The translations under genes and the position numbers were made by a program. Below are positions 1 through 4,645 of a stretch of 6,085 nt of DNA, in pieces. The DNA comes from Chloroflexota bacterium (lineage in GTDB: Bacteria; Chloroflexota; Limnocylindria; Limnocylindrales; CSP1-4). How positions within the stretch are numbered: the first letter of the stretch is position 1; the number at the start of each line of letters is the position of its first letter. The stretch spans positions 1-6,085 of the forward strand of contig JAKAHX010000113.1 in the NCBI GenBank assembly GCA_021814735.1. Reading direction: 5' to 3'. The notes under the pieces are model-generated. The model worked only from the letters and a program-made list of their open reading frames with translations. It made no database searches and was not told the DNA's origin.

Positions 1-1
1 C

Positions 2-559
2 GCGGTGGACGTGGCCACCGGGACCGGCAAGCTCGCGGCGGTGCTGGCTGAACGCGTCGGACCGTTCGGACGCGTGGAGGCCGTGGACCTGTCCGAGGGG
101 ATGATCGCCCGCGGCCGGCGGACCTATCGGGACCTCGTGCAGCTGCACTTCGGGGTCGGCGACGCGCTCAGGCTGCCCTTCGGTGACGGTGAGTTCGACG
201 CCGCCACCATCGCGTTCGGGCTCCGCAACCTCGCCGACTACGAGGCAGGGTTCCGCGAGATGGCGCGCGTGGTGCGACCGGGCGGCACCGTGGTCTGCCT
301 CGAGCTCTCGCTGCCGCGCTGGCGCGCGATCGCGCGCCCCTACCACGCCGTGTTCCGCCGCGTCGCGCCGGTGATCGGAGCGTTGGTCGCCGGTCGACGG
401 GGTGCCTACCAGTACCTGCCGGACTCGCTGGACGCCTTCCCCTCGGCCGAGCAGCTGGCCGCCACGATGCGGGCCGCCGGCCTGGTGGACGTGGCGTTCC
501 GCCGGCTCAGCACCGGGGTGGTGGCCATCCACCGGGGCCGGGTGCCCTCGCGCGCCTGA
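2..559 (+). CDS. ubiE: Demethylmenaquinone/ubiquinone C-methyltransferase UbiE/MenG, 5' end missing
   Basis: This is the C-terminal ~185 residues of a class I SAM-dependent methyltransferase; the frame is open to the left edge, so the start lies outside. The family methylates demethylmenaquinone (or the ubiquinone precursor) at the last step of quinone synthesis, at the cytoplasmic membrane face. The visible part opens with SAM-binding motif I (VDVATGTGKLA), followed by an acidic strand end (EAVDLSEGM). Next comes the UbiE-type block FDAATIAFGLRNLADY, then MARVVRPGGTVVCLELS. The C-terminal part has YQYLPDSLDAFPS and ends near STGVVAIHRG, matching the family's usual LTxGVVALHRG ending. UbiE proteins usually have about 230-250 residues, so roughly 45-60 are missing. 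The block around AFGLRN and the C-terminus separate it from generic methyltransferases. Menaquinone as substrate is inferred from the suspected lineage, not from the sequence. It converges on the gene ending at 614. Confidence 0.9.
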   Translation, partial: AVDVATGTGKLAAVLAERVGPFGRVEAVDLSEGMIARGRRTYRDLVQLHFGVGDALRLPFGDGEFDAATIAFGLRNLADYEAGFREMARVVRPGGTVVCLELSLPRWRAIARPYHAVFRRVAPVIGALVAGRRGAYQYLPDSLDAFPSAEQLAATMRAAGLVDVAFRRLSTGVVAIHRGRVPSRA

Positions 560-586
560 CGCTCCGGCGGCAGTGAGGCCGGAGCG
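560..586 (+). terminator. GC-rich stem-loop directly after the ubiE stop
   Basis: A 9-bp perfect stem (CGCTCCGGC at 560-568 pairing with GCCGGAGCG at 578-586) encloses a 9-base loop, starting on the base after the stop codon. No T-run follows, so it is not a classical intrinsic terminator. It could end transcription with Rho or protect the mRNA 3' end. The role is inferred from position between convergent genes. Confidence 0.45.
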
Positions 587-594
587 GGGTCCCG

Positions 595-609
595 CGCGGC
601 GGGGCCGCG
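595..609 (-). terminator. Second hairpin, 3' of the minus-strand membrane-protein gene
   Basis: CGCGGC (595-600) pairs with GCCGCG (604-609) around a 3-base loop, four bases past the stop of the minus-strand gene. As with the neighbouring hairpin, there is no T-tract. In such GC-rich DNA a 6-bp stem can arise by chance, so support comes mainly from the position. Confidence 0.3.
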
Positions 610-613
610 GCGC

Positions 614-979
614 TCAGCGGGCGTCGCCCGCGGAACCTGCCCCTGCGTGCCGGGTGGTCTGGACCGCCGCGCCCGCTCGGTCGTCGTCGGCGGTGTCGTC
701 GGACGCATCGCCCGGCTGGTCCTCGGGCTCGTCGGACTCGAACGGATCCGCGTCCCGCAGGTAGCTCCGATGGAGCGCGAGCACCTGGGCGACCAGGTCG
801 GCGGGAGCGATTCCACCCGCGCGTGCGATAGTCCGGCTGATCCACTCCGCCTCCGGACCTCGCTCCGACTCCGCCACGTCCCGTTCCTCGCGGGCGATCT
901 GCCCGCGGACGAGCCAGACCAGGGCCCCGCCGATGGCGAGCCCGACCACCAGGAACCACCACGCGTACTGGTCGTTCAT
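614..979 (-). CDS. Small single-pass membrane protein with acidic tail, function unknown
   Basis: I do not recognise this 121-residue protein. Residues 7-25 form one hydrophobic helix (WWFLVVGLAIGGALVWLV), followed by basic residues, which suggests a short outside N-terminus and a cytoplasmic body. The body has a charged segment (about 28-48), a possible helical stretch at 44-75 (EAEWISRTIAR, then VAQVLALHRSYL), and a very acidic, probably disordered tail at 77-100. There is no enzyme motif and no cysteine. The frame is open upstream to 1009, but ATG at 979 is chosen because the hydrophobic helix follows it directly and a TATACT box lies 9 bases upstream. Starting at 1009 would place that box inside the gene. 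It is divergent from lgt across 76 bases, so control may be shared. The coherent membrane topology argues for a real gene. Confidence 0.72.
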   Translation of the reverse strand: MNDQYAWWFLVVGLAIGGALVWLVRGQIAREERDVAESERGPEAEWISRTIARAGGIAPADLVAQVLALHRSYLRDADPFESDEPEDQPGDASDDTADDDRAGAAVQTTRHAGAGSAGDAR

Positions 980-988
980 CCCGGCGCA

Positions 989-994
989 GTATAG
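989..994 (-). promoter_or_regulatory. -10 box (TATACT) of the minus-strand membrane-protein gene
   Basis: On the minus strand TATACT occupies 994 to 989. A start about seven bases downstream would be near 982, only about three bases before the ATG at 979, giving an almost leaderless mRNA. No Shine-Dalgarno sequence precedes this ATG, which agrees. No good -35 hexamer is visible. Confidence 0.5.
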
Positions 995-1004
995 GTGGCG
1001 GCGG

Positions 1005-1035
1005 ACCATGGCCCGCCGCGACGCACCATGGCCCG
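1005..1035. repeat. Two 11-base direct repeats between divergent promoters (possible operator)
   Basis: ACCATGGCCCG occurs at 1005-1015 and again, identical, at 1025-1035, a period of 20 bases or about two helical turns. Each copy contains the palindrome CCATGG. The first lies about -23 to -33 from the predicted leftward start and -41 to -51 from the rightward start; the second is placed the mirror way. This spacing fits a dimeric regulator touching both promoters, but no regulator is known and chance is possible in GC-rich DNA. Confidence 0.4.
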
Positions 1036-1043
1036 GCAGCGGC

Positions 1044-1049
1044 TATGCT
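1044..1049 (+). promoter_or_regulatory. -10 box (TATGCT) placing the lgt transcript start at its ATG
   Basis: TATGCT ends six bases before the ATG at 1056. The usual spacing from a -10 box to the start site (seventh base after the hexamer) falls exactly on the A of that ATG, so a leaderless lgt mRNA is predicted. No Shine-Dalgarno motif is present here. No convincing -35 element is seen around 1020-1027. Confidence 0.55.
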
Positions 1050-1055
1050 CCGCGG

Positions 1056-1973
1056 ATGCTCCCCCTGGGCCTCATCGACATCCGCCCCGTGTCCACGGCG
1101 CTGCACATCGGCCCGGTCTCGATCGACTTCTACGGGATCGGGTACGCGCTGGCGCTGGCGATCGGCGTCTGGATCGCGTCCCGCCAGGCGCGGCTGCGCA
1201 ACGAGAACCCGGACCACATCGGGAACGGGATCATCTTCGTGTTCGTGCTGGGGCTGATCGGCGCGCGCCTCTACCACCTGATCGACCAGTGGAACACCCT
1301 CTACGCCTCGGACCCGATCAAGGCTATCCTGCCCCCCTACACCGGCCTGGGCATCTACGGGGGCATCGTGGGCGGCGTGATCGCCGTCCTGATCTACACG
1401 CGGCGCCACCAGCTCTCGTTCCTGCGCTGGGCCGACATCGCCGTCCCGGCGGTGCTGGTGGGCCAGGCGATCGCCCGCTGGGGCAACTTCTTCAACCAGG
1501 AGCTGTACGGACCCCCCACCACCCTGCCGTGGGGGATCGCGATCGACTGCTCGAAGCGCGTGACGGAGTACTCCTGCGCGCTCTACCCGCCGAACACCGG
1601 GTTCCAGCCGCTCTTCTTCTACGAGTCCTCACTCGACTTCATCGGGGCGCTGATCGCCCTCTACCTGGCCCGCCGCGTGGCACACCGGCTGCGGGACGGC
1701 GATCTCTTCTCGTTCTGGTTCATCTGGTACGGCGGCGTGCGCTCCGTCCTCGAGCTCTTCCGCCTCGGGTACGACTGGACCTTCTTCGGCATCCCGACCG
1801 CCATCCTGGTCGGGGTCGCCGCCATGATCTTCGGCGCGGTGACCATCTGGCTGCGCCATCGGCGCCCGGGACCGTCCACGCTCGAGGTGGACGCATCGCG
1901 GATCGCGGCGCCGGAGCCGCCCCCGGGGACAACGTCGAACATGGCCGACACGAGCGAGGGGACGCCGGCCTGA
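1056..1973 (+). CDS. lgt: Prolipoprotein diacylglyceryl transferase Lgt
   Basis: Lgt moves a diacylglyceryl group from phosphatidylglycerol to the lipobox cysteine of prelipoproteins in the cytoplasmic membrane, the first step of lipoprotein maturation. The 305-residue protein is polytopic with about seven hydrophobic segments. The Lgt signature is intact: RWGNFFNQELYG at 141-152, giving R141, N144 and E149 as counterparts of E. coli R143, N146 and E151. Y26 (FYG) and R229, E233 and R236 in GGVRSVLELFR match E. coli Y26, R239, E243 and R246. Tyr101 (GIYGG) replaces E. coli His103, which I recall as a known variation outside proteobacteria. The only two cysteines, 165 and 174, lie in the outer loop after the signature. 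Residues 272-305 are a Pro/Ala/Thr-rich, probably disordered tail. ATG 1056 is chosen over in-frame ATG 1008 because of the TATGCT box; the earlier start would add only 16 polar residues. It leads a unit with cystathionine beta-synthase. Confidence 0.95.
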   Translation: MLPLGLIDIRPVSTALHIGPVSIDFYGIGYALALAIGVWIASRQARLRNENPDHIGNGIIFVFVLGLIGARLYHLIDQWNTLYASDPIKAILPPYTGLGIYGGIVGGVIAVLIYTRRHQLSFLRWADIAVPAVLVGQAIARWGNFFNQELYGPPTTLPWGIAIDCSKRVTEYSCALYPPNTGFQPLFFYESSLDFIGALIALYLARRVAHRLRDGDLFSFWFIWYGGVRSVLELFRLGYDWTFFGIPTAILVGVAAMIFGAVTIWLRHRRPGPSTLEVDASRIAAPEPPPGTTSNMADTSEGTPA

Positions 1974-1975
1974 CG

Positions 1976-3394
1976 GTGGACGTGCGGGAGACCATCCTCG
2001 ACGTCATCGGTGGCACGCCCCTGGTGCGCCTGTCGCGCGTGACGCGCGACCTGGGCCCCGTCGACCGGCGCCCGACCGTGCTGGCGAAGCTCGAGATGCT
2101 GAACCCGGGCGGGTCGGTGAAGGACCGCATCGCCCTGGGCATGATCGAGGCCGCGGAGCGGGACGGCCGGCTCCGCCCCGGGGGGACCATCGTGGAGCCC
2201 ACCAGCGGCAACACCGGCCACGGCCTGGCCATCGCCGCGGCGCTGAAGGGCTACCGCTGCATCTTCGTCATGGCGGACAAGCAGTCCACGGAAAAGCAGG
2301 CGCTCCTGCGGGCGTACGGCGCCGAGGTGGTGCTCTGTCCGACCAACGTGCCGCCCGAGTCGCCGGAGAGCTACTACTCGGTCGCGCGTCGACTCGCGCG
2401 GGACATCCCGGGCGCGTTCCAGCCCGACCAGTACTCGAATCCCCAGAACCCCGCCGCGCACGAGGCCACCACCGGCCCCGAGATCTGGTCCCAGACCGAG
2501 GGGCGCATCACGCATTTCGTCTGCGGCGTGGGCACCGGCGGGACGATCACCGGGGCGGCCCGCTACCTGAAGGCGCGCCGCCCGGACCTGGTCGTGGTGG
2601 GGGCCGACCCAGAGGGAAGTGTCCTGTCCGGGGACACGGTCCGGCCGTACCTCACCGAGGGCGTGGGGGAGGACTTCTTCCCGGCCACCTTCGATCCCAC
2701 CCTGGTGGACCGCTGGGTGCGCGTCTCGGATCGCGACTCGTTCGCCGCGGCGCGACGGCTGACCAGGGAGGAAGGGATCCTGGCCGGCGAGTCGTGTGGT
2801 ACCGCCCTGGTGGCGGCGCTGGAGGTCGGGCGGGAGCTGACCGAGTCGGGCGCCGGCCCCGGCGCGGTGATGGTCGTGCTCCTGCCGGACACCGGGCGCA
2901 ACTACCTCTCGAAGCTGTACACGGACGAGTGGATGCGCCAGCACGGCCTCCTCGTCTCCACCGGGGCACTGGTGCGGCTCGCCGCGCTGCTCCGCGATCG
3001 CGAGGAGCGTGCGGAGCTGCCGCCGCTGGTGGTGGCCCGGACCACCGACACGGTCGGCGCGGCCATCGAGCGGATGCAGCGCTTCGGCATCAGCCAGATG
3101 CCGGTGTCCGAGACCGAGGGCGACGCCATCGAGGGAATCGTGGGCTCCATCGCCGAGAAAGGGCTGCTGGAACGCGCGTTCCGCGACCCCGCGCTGGTCG
3201 GCCGCACGGTGGGCGAGGCCATGGATCCGCCGCTCCCGGTCGTGGCCGAGCAGGCCTCGCTGGACGACGCCTTCGCCCTCCTCTCGGCAGGTGCGCCGGC
3301 GGTCCTGGCCGCCCGCGCCGGTCATGCCGTCGGCGTGATCACGAAGCTCGATGTCCTCGAGTACCTGGCCCACCATGCGGCCCGCGAGCCCTGA
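1976..3394 (+). CDS. cbs: Cystathionine beta-synthase with C-terminal CBS-domain pair
   Basis: This 472-residue PLP enzyme is predicted to join homocysteine and serine into cystathionine, the first step of reverse transsulfuration, in the cytoplasm. The fold-type II catalytic domain spans about 1-325. It shows the PLP lysine K49 in GGSVKDR, the substrate loop TSGNTG at 76-81, the phosphate-binding GTGGT at 186-190, and GESCGT at 271-276. The block EGVGEDFFP at 228-236 and DTGRNYLSKLYTDEWM at 305-320 look like cystathionine beta-synthase rather than cysteine synthase (CysK). Two CBS motifs follow, about 347-400 and 409-467, forming a Bateman module that binds adenosyl ligands in relatives. There is no N-terminal heme domain. 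GTG 1976, two bases after the lgt stop, is the start: GAGGGGA at 1956-1962 precedes it and the usual N-terminus (ILDVIGGTPLVRL) follows directly. The longer open frame upstream is lgt read out of frame. A cysteine synthase activity cannot be excluded. Confidence 0.92.
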   Translation: MDVRETILDVIGGTPLVRLSRVTRDLGPVDRRPTVLAKLEMLNPGGSVKDRIALGMIEAAERDGRLRPGGTIVEPTSGNTGHGLAIAAALKGYRCIFVMADKQSTEKQALLRAYGAEVVLCPTNVPPESPESYYSVARRLARDIPGAFQPDQYSNPQNPAAHEATTGPEIWSQTEGRITHFVCGVGTGGTITGAARYLKARRPDLVVVGADPEGSVLSGDTVRPYLTEGVGEDFFPATFDPTLVDRWVRVSDRDSFAAARRLTREEGILAGESCGTALVAALEVGRELTESGAGPGAVMVVLLPDTGRNYLSKLYTDEWMRQHGLLVSTGALVRLAALLRDREERAELPPLVVARTTDTVGAAIERMQRFGISQMPVSETEGDAIEGIVGSIAEKGLLERAFRDPALVGRTVGEAMDPPLPVVAEQASLDDAFALLSAGAPAVLAARAGHAVGVITKLDVLEYLAHHAAREP

Positions 3395-3397
3395 GCC

Positions 3398-3757
3398 GTG
3401 GACGACGCGCAGCGGCTGGTCGTGGCGGGCGTGGGGTTCGGCCTGGTGGTGGGCGCCATGGCCTTCATCGAGACGTGGCTCTACGGCGGGGCGAGCGCCA
3501 TGCGCGCATGGGCGGGCCGGCTGCCCGAGGCCGCGGCGATCCTGGTGATCGGGACGCTGATCGCGGTCGCCCTCGCCCCGTCGATCGGGGCACGGACGGC
3601 CGTGTACGTGATCCTCGTGGCCTCGGCGGTCGCGCTCTTCCGGGCCCGTCTCCCGGAGGCGCGCCGAGCGCTGACGCCGATGCGGACGGGCCTGCTCCTG
3701 GTAGTCGGCGCGCTGGGGCTGGCGCTCTGCGTGGGGGTGGCGTTCGGCAGCAGCTAG
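3398..3757 (+). CDS. Four-helix integral membrane protein, function unknown
   Basis: I do not recognise this 119-residue protein. Four hydrophobic segments are visible at about 8-28, 45-62, 66-82 and 97-116, with short loops. Basic residues in the loops 36-41 and 82-96 put those loops and both termini-facing sides in a plausible inside/outside alternation. RLPEA occurs twice, at 41-45 and 84-88, once in each half. No catalytic or ligand-binding motif is evident; the one cysteine (111) is in the last helix. The GTG start lies three bases after the cystathionine beta-synthase stop, with no clear Shine-Dalgarno motif, so translation probably depends on coupling to the upstream gene. An alternative start at ATG 3458 would remove most of the first helix. 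It is the last gene of the rightward unit. Reality as a gene is supported by tight packing and coherent helices; function is unknown. Confidence 0.75.
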   Translation: MDDAQRLVVAGVGFGLVVGAMAFIETWLYGGASAMRAWAGRLPEAAAILVIGTLIAVALAPSIGARTAVYVILVASAVALFRARLPEARRALTPMRTGLLLVVGALGLALCVGVAFGSS

Positions 3758-3777
3758 ACCACGACCGGTGTGGCGGC

Positions 3778-3812
3778 ACCCGGTGCACCGGGTCGCGGTC
3801 ACCCGCCCGGTG
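3778..3812. terminator. Palindrome and overlapping stem-loop in the convergent 60-base gap
   Basis: ACCCGGTGCACCGGGT at 3778-3793 is a perfect 16-base palindrome. Its right arm CACCGGG (3786-3792) can instead pair with CCCGGTG at 3806-3812, which begins five bases past the minus-strand HAD stop. The two pairings are mutually exclusive. Either may serve as a bidirectional terminator between converging units, though no T-tract flanks them. A protein-binding site is an alternative reading. Confidence 0.4.
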
Positions 3813-3817
3813 GCACC

Positions 3818-4645
3818 TCAGACGGTGTGCACCAGCCGGCCGCGGCGGGTGGGCACGTGACCTGCGATCCGCCCTCGCAGGTCGACGAGGTCCGCGGCGA
3901 CAAGGTCGGCACCCGCGCGCTGCAGGTCGGCCGCGGCGGCAAACCCGGTGGTCACCCCGGCGGCAACCATCCCCGCGGCGCGTGCGGCCTGCATGTCCCA
4001 GATCGAATCACCCACGTACCAGCAGGCCGAGGGGGCGACGCGCAATCGCCGCGCGGCGAGCAGGAGCAGGTCGGGTGCGGGCTTCGCGTGTCGCACGTGG
4101 CTGCCGTCCACGATCATCGGGCGCGACGGGAGGCCGAGCGCATCGACCGACGCGAGGACCTGGCCGGCGCGGCTGGCGGTGGCGATGGCGTGGGGGACGC
4201 CGGCGGACGCGAGGTCGCGCAGCAGGTCGGCGGCACCGGGCAGCGGGCGCGGGGTCTCGTTCAGCCGGTTGAAGTGTTCGCCGGAGCGATGGTCGATCCG
4301 CTCCGCCATCTCGTCGTCGATCGCCCGCCCGGCCATCCGCGCCCCCTCCCGGGCCACGAGGTGGCCGTCGGCGCCCATCAGCAGGTGCAGCCACTCGGGC
4401 TCGACCCGCAACCCGAACTCGGCGAACGTCGCGATCCAGCCGGCGACGCGGAGCGGCACGGTGTCCACCAGGGTCCCGTCGAGGTCGAAGATGACGGCTC
4501 CGGGCCCGGTGGACACGGTCCGCCTGGGCCATGCCACCAGTTCGAGCGCGGGGGCCGCCGCGGAGGCCGTCTGGGCGCTTGCCACGTGGCCGCCGGACTC
4601 GGCCACGTGCCCGCCCGCGCCGGTCCCTTGCCGTCCAGTGACCAT
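3818..4645 (-). CDS. HAD-superfamily hydrolase (phosphatase/phosphomutase-like, subfamily IA)
   Basis: The 275-residue reading has all four HAD motifs: DLDGTLVDT with nucleophile D54 and acid/base D56, a threonine/serine motif near 156-158 (ATAS), K188 in HAKPAPD, and GDSIWD with D213 and D217 for magnesium. The helical insert between motifs I and II (about 62-140) is the small cap of the phosphoglycolate phosphatase/beta-phosphoglucomutase group. These hydrolyse or transfer phosphate on small cytoplasmic metabolites; the substrate cannot be read from sequence. ATG 4645 overlaps the stop of the upstream gene by one base (TGATG), suggesting translational coupling. It gives about 43 Gly/Ala/Ser-rich residues before the fold, where HAD proteins usually have fewer than ten. 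GTG 4516 (residue 44), preceded by AGGCGG three bases upstream, would give a 232-residue protein of normal layout and is a real alternative. Nothing ties it to sulfur metabolism beyond its place in the unit. Confidence 0.9.
   Translation of the reverse strand: MVTGRQGTGAGGHVAESGGHVASAQTASAAAPALELVAWPRRTVSTGPGAVIFDLDGTLVDTVPLRVAGWIATFAEFGLRVEPEWLHLLMGADGHLVAREGARMAGRAIDDEMAERIDHRSGEHFNRLNETPRPLPGAADLLRDLASAGVPHAIATASRAGQVLASVDALGLPSRPMIVDGSHVRHAKPAPDLLLLAARRLRVAPSACWYVGDSIWDMQAARAAGMVAAGVTTGFAAAADLQRAGADLVAADLVDLRGRIAGHVPTRRGRLVHTV
4583..4609. repeat. Two CACGTG palindromes 21 bases apart
   Basis: CACGTG lies at 4583-4588 (inside the 10-base palindrome GCCACGTGGC, 4581-4590) and again at 4604-4609. 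In the HAD frame the region encodes the tandem peptide GGHVAES-GGHVASA, so it resembles a slightly diverged 21-base duplication. It is in the optional N-terminal extension and might instead be a binding site upstream of a start at 4516. Either role is inference. Confidence 0.35.

Noticed and set aside
1008..1055. ATG 1008 as the lgt start
   Set aside because: The TATGCT box at 1044-1049 points to transcription starting at ATG 1056, and the extra 16 residues are polar and precede the normal Lgt N-terminus.
995..1975. Upstream extension of the cystathionine beta-synthase frame back to 995
   Set aside because: It overlaps all of lgt in another frame and reads as low-complexity sequence. The enzyme fold begins right after GTG 1976.
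1661..3802. Long 713-codon open frame on the minus strand opposite lgt and cystathionine beta-synthase
   Set aside because: Its translation is rich in Arg, His, Gly and Pro, has no recognisable domain, and opposes two clear enzyme genes. Stop codons are rare in non-coding frames of such GC-rich DNA.
2794..4272. Plus-strand 492-codon open frame across cystathionine beta-synthase, the membrane protein and the HAD gene
   Set aside because: It crosses three supported genes on both strands and its translation is Gly/Arg/Ala-rich without motifs.
3818..4645. Naming the HAD protein phosphoglycolate phosphatase (gph) or beta-phosphoglucomutase
   Set aside because: The cap type fits both and many other relatives, and no substrate-specific residue can be identified by eye.
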